64,000 bases of DNA from positions 73,533-137,532 of the forward strand of contig CAJJDN010000100.1 of assembly GCA_905182985.1 (NCBI GenBank). The letters run 5' to 3'. Shown here piece by piece: positions 11,760-23,443 of this stretch (positions are counted from its first letter, which is position 1; each line of letters begins with the position of its first letter). The stretch is from Paramecium sonneborni. Lineage: Eukaryota > Ciliophora > Oligohymenophorea > Peniculida > Parameciidae. The notes below the pieces were generated by a model that was not told the DNA's origin, did no database searches, and saw nothing but the letters and a program-made list of their open reading frames with translations. The translations under genes and the position numbers were made by a program.

Positions 11760-13654
11760 TCATAATTTTTATTTATAAATTAATTCCCATCCACCATAAT
11801 TCTTTTTTTTTGTTTTATTATAAACATGCTCTACTATAAATTCACCCAAATCTGTTAATCCCATAGTGTTTAATCTTTCAGTAACTGGAGTTGAAAATGC
11901 AAATGTTGGTGAAGCATTCACTTCTATTAACCAAGGATTACAATCATCATCTACAATGAAATCTAATCCAAACACTTCAAAAGTATTCTTTCTTATCTCT
12001 ATTGACTTTTAACAAGATTTCATTGTTGCTATTATTATATTTTTGAATTTCTGTCTCACTTAACTCTCAAAATCAAATCCTCTTTCCTTTAATATTTATA
12101 TAAACTCCTCTTAATCCATCATTAATTTCTCTTCTTAATTTTCTTCATTGTGTTTTTGCACACTAAAATTTGTTAAATGAGCATATCTTGTATTTTTATG
12201 AAATTATTAAATACCTATTTTTTAAATCTTCTGTATTATATTCAACTCCACAAAATCGAACATAACATTCCTTATACATCCAAATTGTTAATGGTTATAT
12301 ATCTGATACAATCATCCATTATCTTATATCAAATTTTCTCTTTTAAATCGTCATGATATTTTCTAAACACTTTTAAGCTACAAAATTCACATCCTTAGCT
12401 CCAAATGTATAAGCTAGTATTTCTTCTAATTCCTTAAAATATTTGACTCCTCTTCCTCTAGACAAACCACAAGGTTTTGTTACCCAAATATTCTCTCCCT
12501 TTGAAATTTTAAATTGTGGATCTACACTTGCAACATTTTATAATATCTATTATACTGATTCCATTAGGTTAGGATTATTAAATTACACAATTTCTTATTT
12601 TGGTTCTGGCTTTTTGTATAAAATTTTCCACTATTATGGTGTGCATACAGGATATTCATCAACAGTCTAAATTAAAAAGTAAATTATACTATTCTATTAA
12701 TTTTATCTTATATTGGCATTAATTTATAATTTAATAATTATATTGCTATTAAAATCTTTTCTTCATCCCTAGGGTTTTTTTTGAGATAGTTTTCAGCAAA
12801 TGTAAATTTATACTCTTCTAAAAAATCTTCAAAATCACCTTCATCACTTAAATCATAACATCTAGGAAAAAAAGTATTAGAATCTATTCCTCCCAAAATA
12901 TAACAACTTTTTAATGATCTTGCCAATCCAAATTTTGTTGTCAATAATTTTGTACTAGCGAATCTACTAACAACTTATTCAGGAATTGGTTTATGAAAAA
13001 ATTTCTTTAAGTAACAAAAGTTAAAATCATAAATTTATGTATAAACATCTTAAATTTCTACCCATCCTAATAAAATTTATACATATATCTATACCTAATG
13101 AATTAAATAGAGTTTTCATGTTATTAAAATATTCTCCTTAAATCACATACAAATTTTGATTTTAATTTAAATTATGTTTTTTCCGCAATTTTTCAATTTC
13201 TTCCCTTACTTCATTTTCTTATAAAGTCTGTAGTGAAGCTAATATTTTTTCAGTTTCTTCTTCCTTTTTCCTCTATTCTTCACTTTAGTCATCTAAATCT
13301 AAATATAACTTCTAAAATTCTTTATCATTCATGGCTTTATTTAATATGCTGCGTATGTCAACTGATTAATATTTTTATTATATTTACTTCCCATAGATTT
13401 AAGCAAAGGTTATCTTGTTATTTAAAACATCGATCTTGTGATGAATCTACAACTTAACTCTAATTAAGCAGCAATCTTAGATAGCTATTGTTCTAGACTT
13501 TTTTTTTGGTTGCTATTAGATTATATTGTTTTCTTTAATTTTGGATCAAATTTGCAGTAATATTATGGTTTACCCATTTATGTAATTAATGTTGATATCC
13601 TATATCTAAAACAATTTGATATTCTGTCATAGACATTAATTTCTGTTTGTACAT
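11760..13654 (-). CDS. TTLL3/8-type tubulin ligase (probable glycylase)
   Basis: 588 aa, five introns (13476-13498, 13362-13387, a 28-nt intron near 13065-13100, a 23-nt intron near 12685-12710, and a 28-nt intron near 12205-12235). An N-terminal basic and coiled-coil-like region precedes a TTL-type ATP-grasp domain. ENIWVTKPCGLSRGRGVK carries the ATP-binding Lys and loop. KFDIRQWMIVSD and TIWMYKECYVRF are family blocks, as is RYAHLTNFSVQ. WLIEVNASP contains the metal-binding Glu and Asn. The blocks QKSIEIRKNTFEVFGLDF and a GGWELIY-like tail resemble the TTLL3/TTLL8/TTLL10 branch, which adds glycines to tubulin side chains. A glutamylase assignment is less likely but cannot be excluded. It would act on axonemal or cortical microtubules. 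The 3' end lies 95 bp from the convergent histidine kinase gene. Confidence 0.85.
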
Positions 13655-13763
13655 TTTATTTGATTTCTTATTTTGTTGTTCTCTTTTCACTCAATTTAGG
13701 TTTGCTTACTTGAGACCAATCGACTTAAAAATTTTCAAGTTCTGATTATTATTACATTAATTT

Positions 13764-16160
13764 ATGAATTTATCATTTGAAGCGGTTCGAAAAATTGTTC
13801 ATCAAGGATAAAATGTTATAGATTTGAAATAGAAGATTGATTGCAATTATATATTGTAAATTGTTGAGAACTATTTTCCATAAACAACTAAAGACAAATT
13901 GGATTAATTATTATGTTTCCGCGTTTCTGATGGCTATGCAAAAATGAAGGCTTTATTTTTTAGAACACCTAATCCAGATTTTGTTCAACTAAGAGAAACA
14001 GATCCTCTAACTAAATATCCTTTAATAAAAGTTTCAAGTTTTAGAATTCTAGGAAAACCTACAGAGGGAGATGATTTTCCAATTTTAATTTTAGAATTTG
14101 AAAGACTTTAAATTCTTGAAAAAATTATTGGTTAACCAATGTCTTTTAAATCCTATGCTGCTAATGGATTCTCAAATCCTAATGGTGCTATATCTTTAGA
14201 CGATTATGAATTTGCTGGGATAGATGATTTATTCTTTTCAAATGAAAAGTCTTAATCAGTCTCCTTCAATCAACCTAAAAATACAATACAATAATCTATA
14301 AAATAACAACCAATAGAAGAAATATCAAATAAATAAGAAGAAAAACCTAAACTAGGAGTAAAACTTTAAATATATATTTATATAGATTAAAATATCATTA
14401 AGTAAAAGATAAAATCAACAACAACAATAAATTGAAATACCTTAAGCAGAAATTATTTAATAATAGCAGTCAAAAATCTTAGCCTAAACAATATAATTTG
14501 ATTAGGAAATGCAAAATCTATAACTATAATAATAGATATAAACTAAAAATAATCAGGATTAATTAATTTAGTAGTAAAATCTTAAAAAATAATAATAAAA
14601 AATATAAATCCAACCATAATAGCAATAAGTTTAATAATAACAATAAGTTTAATAATAACAATAAGTTTAATAATAACAATAAGTTTAATAATAACAATAA
14701 GTTTAATAATAACTATAAGTTTAATAATAACAATAAGTTTAATAATAACTATAAGTTTAATAATAACAGTAATAATCTCATAAATAATAGATGAATCAAT
14801 AGAATAACAAACCAAATAATTAGAGAAATAATAAAACAGCTTCACAAATAGATGTAAATAAATTATACAATTTTATTAGTTTTTCCCTCTTTATCAAATT
14901 AATCCAAGTTTTTAATAACCATTTAGAGGAAGAGTTGTAAAAGTAAATGAATTAAAGAGTTATACTTCTTAAAAGTAGAAAGATGGCAAAATGTTTGGAA
15001 TCTAAGTCATAGATGAAGAAAATCTTATATCTGGAATGTTTTTTGATTAAGCTGCTGAAAAATTTCATGATTGCATAGTTTAAGGAAAATGTTACATTTT
15101 TTCAGGTGTTACAGTAAAACCAGCTAAAAATTTAGAGTAATTATAAAAGATAGGAAGTCTACCTTTTGATTATACTTTTGATTAAAATTCATAAATAATT
15201 GAAATTGATGATGTACCTGGAATTCCTTTAAATACATTTAATTTTGTTAAACTTAACACAATTAACTAATAAAAAGCTGAAGCTTAATTAGATGTTGTAG
15301 CTGTCATAAAATCTACTAGTGGTATAAAAGAGTTTTAAGCAAAAAACAAAGATGAAAAATCAATTCGTATATAACTAGGAGTTTATGATGATTCCTTATA
15401 AGAAATAGAAATAACACTTTATGGAAACATAGCTTAACAATATTAATTTTAAGTGGGAGAAATTTACATGTTTAAAAATTTAAAGATGAATGAATATTAG
15501 GGAAAAAAAAGTTTAAAAAATAATTACTTAACATCTATTCATTTTGACAAAAATTAAAAAGAAGTTAAAGCATTATAAAATTGGTTATAAAATTTTGATG
15601 GAAAGTTAGCAGAACCTGTTTCTAAGATAAAATTAATATCTGAATTATTAAGTGAATCAAATAAATGTGAATTAGATCAAAATTTAAAAATATATTCAGA
15701 TGTTAGAGCTTAAATAGTATTAATAAAAAATACAGGTACTCTTTATTATTAATCTTGTACAAATTGTTTAAAGAAAGTTATAGCAGAGATAGATTCTTAT
15801 TTTTGTTCATCTTGCAATTTGACAATGAAAGATCCAAAATACAGATATATTCTAAATTGTAAAATAGCAGATACTAGTGGAAATATTTGGGTTAGTGTTG
15901 GTGATTAATCAGCTAATCAACTTATAGATGTTCCTGCTCATTTTTTAAAATAATTATAAGAAGAAGGAAAAGAAAAAGAGAGAAATGAAATATTAAGCAA
16001 ATCTGCATATAAAGAATTCAGATTTAAGCTAACTTCGAAATTAGAAGAATTTAATGAAGTGAAAAGAGTAAAACATTCTGTATAATCAATTACTCCTATT
16101 TCTAATGCAGACACATAAGCTATTCTAAACTAAATAGAGTTTTACATGAAGAATATTTGA
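13764..16160 (+). CDS. RPA1: Replication protein A large subunit
   Basis: 780 aa, two introns (14358-14385, 28 nt; 14854-14879, 26 nt). RPA1 is the main single-strand DNA-binding subunit of RPA in replication, repair and recombination. The N-terminal OB fold (about 1-115) includes LLCFRVSDGYAKMKALFF. A Gln/Asn-rich linker of about 190 residues follows. DBD-A begins FRGRVVKVNELKSYTS and contains GKMFGIQVIDEENLISG; DBD-B comes next. The C-terminal DBD-C has the zinc site CTNC-x13-CSSC (Cys-x2-Cys, Cys-x2-Cys). The linker is far longer than in animals and contains an 18-bp minisatellite (separate entry). It starts 109 bp from the divergent tubulin ligase. The family assignment is firm. Confidence 0.93.
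14623..14766 (+). repeat. 18-bp coding minisatellite, 8 units, in RPA1 linker
   Basis: Eight head-to-tail 18-bp units of the form CAATAAGTTTAATAATAA lie in frame and encode QQVQQQ each. Units 1-5 and 7 are identical. Units 6 and 8 have CTA for CAA (Leu for Gln). The alternation at the 3' end suggests expansion by slippage or unequal exchange of a two-unit block. Read on the minus strand, this makes a misleading Ile/Val-rich open frame. Confidence 0.95.
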
Positions 16161-16629
16161 TTTATCTTTTAAATATAATTCAAATATTATTAATTAAAAA
16201 TATAAAGTATAATTATTACTATTTATACATTGTAAATTTAATCTTAAGTTTTCTAAAATAAAGATTAATTTAAACTAATCTCTTTATTTCAAGCTATAAA
16301 CTATGCCTTGATTTTTAAATTTATAATTATAAAATTATAACTAAATTCTATTAGGATTAAATTTTAAAATTCTCTAAAAATCTGAAGGTTTATAAATAGA
16401 TAAATTAAGTTAATTATTTCTTTATACCATAATTATATTATTTAGATTCAATTCAAATAGTTAAGATTTTATGATCTCTTCTTTTTTACTTAAAATTGAA
16501 ACTCAATTAATTTAAAAACCAAAAAAAAAGCTTATCAACAAAGCATTAAATATGATTAAGAAGTAATATAGATAGTAAATTGATTAATATTCATTATTTT
16601 ACTTTATAATATTGAATCTTGAATAATAA
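16161..16629. other. Convergent intergenic gap, nothing recognised
   Basis: 469 bp between the 3' ends of RPA1 and PEX11. AT-rich, with scattered short frames only. Confidence 0.5.
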
Positions 16630-17369
16630 TCAATATGCCTAATAAGCAGCTATAGCACCTGATACTAAACCTCCTAAGCCAATAACTCCATCGTTAAGAT
16701 TGATTTTTAATACTTTTGGGAAAAACTCTGAACCTTAACCTGCTGGCATTAAATCTCCAAATATCTTTATCAAATTTAAATAAAGACTAGTATTTTGGAT
16801 TTTTCTATTAGCAATTTATTATTAAGCTCCCTGATTATTTTTATTTTGTTAGATAAATTGAAAGTTGACAACTAATTATCTTATAGTATCAACTAAGTTT
16901 GTGATAATTCCAATAAACCAAAATGTCATTGCTTTTTTTTGTAATGGTTTTGGATCACTCGTAGTGAATTTGATAGATGATAATACACTCAAATTATCAT
17001 ATAACCTATAATTAAAAAAGCTGATTACCAATATAATAAAAACCATACTCTTGTTAATATATTTAATGCACGAGCAACCTATTCTTAAGGATTTTTGCAA
17101 TTTTATGCCACTCTATCAATTATAGTTTGTAATTCATTTAAAGATTTAGCTAATCTAAATAATTTTCTGGCATCTCTTGTGCTTTCTATTTATCATATAA
17201 TAAATTAAGTACAAAATAAATTCTTAAATTGATTCGACAATTGTTCATTTCCTCTGTTAGTTTTAAGATGCCACATTAAAAATCTGGATCCATATTGCAT
17301 TACTTTGCATATTTTATCTCTACCTTCAGTCTTGTTGAACCATTTAACTGTTGAATCAAGTTATTGCAT
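16630..17369 (-). CDS. PEX11: PEX11-family peroxisomal membrane protein
   Basis: 229 aa, two introns (17186-17212, 27 nt; 17006-17028, 23 nt). PEX11 proteins tubulate and elongate the peroxisomal membrane before fission. The start at 17369 gives the classic N-terminus, STVKWFNKTEGRDKI followed by MQYGSRFLMWHL, where the family reads (F/L)(L/F)N(Q/K)T-x-GRDK...QYGSRF. TRDARKLFRLAKSLNEL follows. The C-terminus INLNDGVIGLGGLVSG matches the conserved final amphipathic/hydrophobic segment. A longer frame upstream (ATG near 17500) is open but would add residues the family lacks. Length is typical for PEX11 (about 230-250 aa). Confidence 0.87.
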
Positions 17370-17628
17370 ATTTTTACTAAAAAATTTAATTACACATAAA
17401 AAATCAAAGTGCGTATTTCCCAAATATTTTATAATATTCTCACATTCACTTTTTTTAATTAAATTTCTTATCATTTTTATTATCCATATATCAAGCATAG
17501 ATGAATTAATCAAGAAATATCATTTTATTTATTTATTTTTAAAATAATTTAATGACATGATTCATTAGATTATTAACTAAATGTGATATTATTTATAAAA
17601 AATTATATATTTGTGATTAATTTTGGCA

Positions 17629-19203
17629 ATGTAGCATTAACTTCCATTTTCAACTAATGAATTAGAACATTTTGATATAGAACATACACATGGTTCATTA
17701 TCTAAAACAAAACCTCCAATTTACAAATAGAAGGATTAATTGATAATAGATAAAACACATACTGTATAATTAGATCATGAGATTGACGAAGATGTTAATT
17801 CAAAATTTCATTTTACATTCATAATGGTAGCAATATTATCTGGTAATTTTGGATTAGGCTATTCTTTACCTTATTTATCAATGTCATTTTCAACATTATT
17901 TTCTTAAATGTATTTCATTTAATATAAATCATAGAGAATTAAAGGGATCAGAAACTTCTGAATAAGGATTCTTTAGTGCAATATTGTCAATTGGTTGTCT
18001 GGTTGGAGCAATTTTTACTAAATTTTTATTAAAATACACAACTAGAAATTAATCATTAATGATAGCAGATCTTTGTGGTTTTTTAAGCATTTTTGCAGTC
18101 ATTCCTAATCGAGAAGTTATTTTAACATTCAGGTTTTTTTATGGAGTTTGTATTGGCATTTAAACAATAATTATGCCAATATATTTGAAAGAATTATGTC
18201 CTTAAAAATATTATGATAAATTTTCAGTAATGTCAGGTTTCTTTGTTGGTGGAGGATTGTTATTTGCAAATATAATGGGTTTAGGATATATGAATAGTAA
18301 TTTGAGAGGAAAAGATTCACATTATTGGTAGATTGTTTTTGCTATTCCAGCAATTGTCTTCTTATTTAGATTTATAACATTGTCACTAATTTACAAGATA
18401 GATAGCCCAATATCATTAATAACTAAAAATAAACCTGAAAAAGCTAAACAAATAATAAAATTTATATATCAACCAGTTTGTGTAGAATAAGCATTCTAAA
18501 AAAGTTAATAAATAGTATAATATGATGAATAACATAAAGAGGGTATAGCGAGTCTTTTTAATAGAAAAAATAGAAAAACATTAGCTATTGGTTGTGTTTT
18601 GATGTTTGTTTACACATGGTGCGGATTATTTGCTATATTTTCTTATAGTTCACAATTTTTTGCTTCAATGTCAGATGGAGATGTAACATTAAATACATTA
18701 TTTACTTTAATATTGGGAATAGTATAATTTACACCAGCATTCATTTCTTCTATTGTTTATAGAAAATGGGGTAAGCGAAAAATATTATTATGTGGATTAT
18801 TTATGATGATAATTTGTTAAGTTTTAATAATAGGTTTAAGTTATACAGAAGCTTTGGGAGCAGTAATTTTAAAGTTCATAGTAATATGTTTTTTTTCATT
18901 TTTATATGCATTGACAATAGGTCCAATAACTTGGGTAATGAATTATATATAATTAAGTCAATGACACCTGAAATAAATTCTAGTGAGGGAACTTACTTTT
19001 GTTTTGTGACATTATATGGTTGGTAATTGTTGGTACTATACATATTTCCATTTATGTTGAGCAGTTTAGAAATGAGTGGTTCATTTGTGGTGTTTGCAAT
19101 ATTGACATTAAGCAGCATATTATTTTTTAATTATTTTGTTAAAGAAACAAAAGGATTGAATCATGTTGAAATAGAGAAGATATATGGTAAAGAAGAGAAA
19201 TGA
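17629..19203 (+). CDS. MFS sugar-type transporter, copy 2
   Basis: 508 aa, two introns (17910-17934, 25 nt; 18935-18957, 23 nt) at the same protein positions as in copy 1. It shares long blocks with 6027-7619, such as GGGLLFAN, LRG-x3-YYWQIVFAIPA, ITW followed by SMTPEINSSEGT, and ends VKETKGLNHVEIEKIYG. The N-terminal tail is different: His-rich here, and Gln/Pro-rich in copy 1. Sugar-porter motifs are all present. The cytosolic loop after helix 6 is as divergent as the N-tail, so the two may differ in regulation or substrate. Its 3' end is only 36 bp from the convergent second histidine kinase. Confidence 0.9.
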
Positions 19204-19239
19204 TATTGTTAAATAGAATACTTAAATATAAATATATAA

Positions 19240-21703
19240 TCAATTTAGATAATAAGCTAGTATTTCAATGAGTTAATCTTTTTTGACTGGTTTTTAGATG
19301 TGATAGCTCATGCCACTTTTGTAACAAATGTTTCTGGTTTCTGTATCAGAGAAAGCAGTACAAGCAATAACTATAATGTTTGAATATTATGATTTGATTT
19401 TGACAGTAGCTTGTATTCCATCTAAGATTGGCATATTAATATCCATAAAGATCATTCTATAATGTTGAGACTTGCATTTATTACATTTAGCTAGAGTATG
19501 ATAAAATAATACTCTTTTTTTTATTTGTAAATATTAGATTGACACATTCTTCTCCATTGAATACGGAATCACTGGAATATCCCATTTGATCTAGCATCAT
19601 TGATAAAGCCATAATATTTATTTGTTCATCATCTACAATTAAGATTTATGGACAGTTGCATTTATGTTTTTTAATTAAATTGTCTTTTAAATGTGTTATT
19701 CTAGATTCATACTCTTAGTCGTTAGTTTCTTAATTTATGCTAAAAGATTCAATCTTCCTTTCTGAAGTGATAGCAGCTAGGAATAACTCTCTAGCAATCT
19801 TTGATGGAGGTTTTCTTAATTTTAATGACAATTCTTTATTCAATCCTCTTTCTGATTTTATATCTTTAATCCCTAAAATTTGAGAGAACTTCTGCCTCAT
19901 AGGTTAAGCATTGACTCGACTGATTTATGATTCCATTGTATCAATTTGAATTTTCTTACGTATACGTACAATTGGAGTAGGATTACTTTATTAATGGATA
20001 GGACTATATGATTAATTTCTTGCCATAAACCAACCATGAAATCCCTATTGATATTTAGACTCAAATCTTAATCCTCCACCTTTATCATATCTTGTTAAAC
20101 TTAAAACTTCTGCAATTTTGTTAGAGATATATAATCCCAAACCAAAACCTACTGTATTTTAAGAAATCTTAGCAGTTTATGGAATACCCGATGATAACAA
20201 TTAATGCAAACGTTCCGCTTCTTCTTGTTTCATTCCTATTCCTGTATCGATAACATGAAAGATTACACATAATTATTTGTTATTTATAACTGCCCCTACT
20301 TAAATTCTTATTTAACCAGAAAAAGTAAATTTCTAAGCATTAGATATTAAATTTATTAGAATCTATCTTATTCTATTCCTATCACTAACTAAATCATAAT
20401 TTAATAGATTGTTTTGAAATTCAATCTTCAAATTCTTTTAATTAATTTAATATTTGAATAGATCTACAACTTCACTTATCAATTATGGAATATTGAAATT
20501 GCTCACTTCTACATTAAACTATTTACTCAAGATTAAATTATAATCCATTATATCACTTATAAAACTATGCATTATTCTCCCACAATGCAGAATTGGTAGG
20601 AAATACTTTTCAGAAACATTTTTAGGCACATTCTCATGACATTAAGCTACCTAAGCCAAAGCCAATATATAATTCAATGATGTATTCAATTCATGACTGA
20701 AACTCTTAAATAATTATTTCATTGTTGTCTATGCATGCTTCTTCTTTATATAATGAGCATAATCAGCCAGTTCTTATAACACTATATTATAAATAGTCTT
20801 ATTATCATTCTCTTTCTATATCAGAATTTACAAAAACTATTCTTCAAATCCTTATAGAACGTATACATCCAATTAATGAGGAAGAATTAAGTTTGTCTTT
20901 ATGCTTTCTAACAATTCCTTTAACGATAATAATGTTAAAGAATCTCTTAAATCCTATATTGATTGTAATTTTATGTTGCATTATTCTTACAACAATTACT
21001 TTGTTTATTTGTCTATTAGAATTGGTTATTATGTTATTAATTCACTTATTGATCTATTCGATAATATATTACTAGACATTTTATTCTAATAAATTATCTC
21101 AAACTATTCATTTAATTTTATTATTCCCACCATCCCATCTGTTATATCAGTTATCTTCTCATATTCTATTTGAGTTCTCTAATCATTCGTCTCATCAACC
21201 ATGCTTTTATTGTTTTGATTACTTCTTCTCTCTTCATTATAATTTTTAGCTAGCAATAACAATGTTATTATCACAAATTGTATCACTGGCTACCCATTAT
21301 CAATCTCTTCCAAACTATAGTATAACATCAGTAAAAAAATATGAAACACTTTCATCAACATAAAATATCGGTTCACTAATTTCTCTTTCACATTCTGTTA
21401 ATATACAACTGTTGGCACTACAAATGTTATGAACGAATACTTATTCTAGTTCTCCAAGAATTCTAAAAATTATATTTTACTTCTTACATAATATGTTCAG
21501 TGACATAATCATTATCGGAGAAACAAAAACACAATATTTTACTCTTCTCTTGCCATATTATAACAACAAAAATACTATCACTATCATTAGCTCTATTATG
21601 GATAACCACAACTTTCAAAATTATATATGGAAAATTACTCAAAATCTAAAGAGTATATTTCATTGCACAGCCATGAACAACACAGCAAGATTTCACAAAA
21701 CAT
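19240..21703 (-). CDS. Membrane hybrid histidine kinase, copy 2
   Basis: 798 aa, three introns (21593-21612, 20 nt; 21463-21487, 25 nt; 19491-19512, 22 nt). Same plan as copy 1: hydrophobic N-terminal third, H-box FSHELNTSLNYIL (His322), SNAQKFTFSG, DTGIGM, GFGLGLYIS. The receiver has ILIVDDEQ, FMDINMPILDG (Asp732), ACTAF and KPV. The last intron sits at the same place in the receiver as the last intron of copy 1. The catalytic core is well conserved between the copies, while the linker before the H-box differs greatly. The first exon is the least certain part: it needs a 20-nt intron to align with copy 1. It could be an osmo-, redox- or nutrient-sensing kinase, but nothing in the membrane region identifies the signal. 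Confidence 0.86.
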
Positions 21704-21775
21704 ATGTTAATTCCTATTAATTATTTAAATTATTATATCAAAATTATTGTAAATCATATATATTTAGATTTTTAA

Positions 21776-23394
21776 TCAAAATTAACTCTCTTAACATTGA
21801 TCTATAATTTATTTATTTCTAGATGGATGTTTATTTGGAATCAAATTGAGTATATTTTAATAATATGGTATTTTATTATTTTCTTTTGAAATTCTATGTA
21901 CGTATTCATCATCACAGAACTCAATATCATCTTCACTTGAACTGGTAACATGAAGTTCTTCTTTACCAAGTCTGGATGATAGCATTTCACAAGAACTTTA
22001 TTCTCTCAATTCTAAAATAGTCCTTAAAGATGGCAATATCTTAGGTTTTTCATTTTAAGAATTCAATTTTTATCTCTAATTAGTCAACCACTAATGTGCT
22101 AATGCATTATTCAAAGTAATTCTATTTTAGAAATCTGGATCAAGTAATCCACAGAGTAACTCTATGAGAGAGAAAGAGTACTCTTATTATTATTCTTATT
22201 TAATTGATTTCAACCATTAGTAATCAATTTTAAAGTTGTCTAGTGATTTATAAAAAGACAATTATGATTTATTTGCATTATTAGAATGAAAAGTCAAATA
22301 GTACAAAAGAACTCCAATTTGATATCCATCAATATTTTAAAAATCAGTTTTGATTTATAAATTGTTAAATTCAGGAGGAATCCATTATTTTGGTACTCTC
22401 TTATTTAGCCAAGTTAAATTATATTGATTGGCATCTCTATAAGCGAAATTAAATAAGGTGATTTTTAATTGTTAACCTTATTGATTTTATGGAGCAGTAG
22501 CTCTATGTAAAATAATATTGGTTGGTAGAATGGCTCCATGATAGAGATTATTTTGATGTAAAAAACGAACGACTTTGATTATTTGAAAAATAGTTTATGC
22601 TATTTATGAAGCAGTTAATTTGAAACCTTATTAGATTAATTTATATAATGTATCACCTACCCAATAATCATATAATATATAGAGGATATCACCATCCTCA
22701 AATAAAGCATGAAATTGATGTAATCCATTTTATTTGAAACACATCAATATGTTTATTTCATTCATCAAAGCTTCATAGAGTTATTCACTCAAACTTGATA
22801 ATCTTATTAATTGAACTGTGTAAACACGATCTATATTGATATTAAAAATTTACTGTTTTTGTTTTTAACACAGGCATAATGATTTTATATAGAAAGTTTT
22901 TCTTGAATTGTGTATTTATTGGAAAAATTTTATAGTTTAGAAAATCTCTTCAATTGTTTTTCCCACTAGAAATATATAAAGAAGATTTTTACATTGAGTT
23001 ATTAGACATAGGATTCATAAAATAAGAATAGATTACCTTAAGTATTTAACAACTATACACCTTATGCTGTAAATTCCTTATACTAAATTATTTTCTTATT
23101 CATGATGCAAGATGACAAAACTAAGTATTCCTAATTATCAGCAATAAGCATATTAGGATAGAGAGTAAATTACATCTATGTAAATTTGTTAATTTTGTTA
23201 TCATAAGTGTATAAGCTTGATTTGAGTAATTAATCACAATCTTGAAGTTTGTTCAATTAAATAGCTTATATTTTCTTCATATTCGATTACTATAGCTAAT
23301 ATTTAGGTATTTAATCTAAGAGATTGAGGATCCATTCAATGTTTGTAGGTTTTTAATTTTTTATATAGCTAACTCTCTTTTTTGTTTATTTCAT
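21776..23394 (-). CDS. Pseudokinase with N-terminal PH-like region
   Basis: 531 aa, one 23-nt intron (22831-22853). Residues about 60-170 look like the small beta-rich domain found before the kinase in many Paramecium kinases. Then comes a protein-kinase fold missing every catalytic landmark. The ATP-binding Lys position reads TVQLI, so Gln replaces Lys. The HRD motif reads HGA and its downstream Asn pair is LPTNI. The DFG position reads LFNFA. APE reads PPEF, and no Gly-rich loop is visible. The alpha-C Glu (NEI) and the overall length are kept. The C-terminal 110 residues are acidic/basic and unstructured-looking. It is therefore predicted to be inactive and to act as a scaffold or allosteric partner. 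It lies 72 bp upstream of histidine kinase 2 on the same strand, and its 5' end is 49 bp from the divergent EFHC1 gene. A start at 23280 is an alternative. Confidence 0.82.
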
Positions 23395-23443
23395 ATTGCA
23401 TATCCCCCACAATAGATAATCAGTTATATTTTTATTATATCAC

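Noticed and set aside
14582..14845. Minus-strand frame with IKLIVI-type repeats
   Set aside because: It is the antisense reading of the RPA1 minisatellite and Gln/Asn-rich linker. RPA1 on the plus strand is conserved and explains the sequence.
9202..21703. Bacterial origin (contamination or transfer) of the two histidine kinases
   Set aside because: Both contain 20-28 nt ciliate introns, use TAA/TAG as Gln and match their neighbours in base composition. Hybrid histidine kinases are normal in ciliates.
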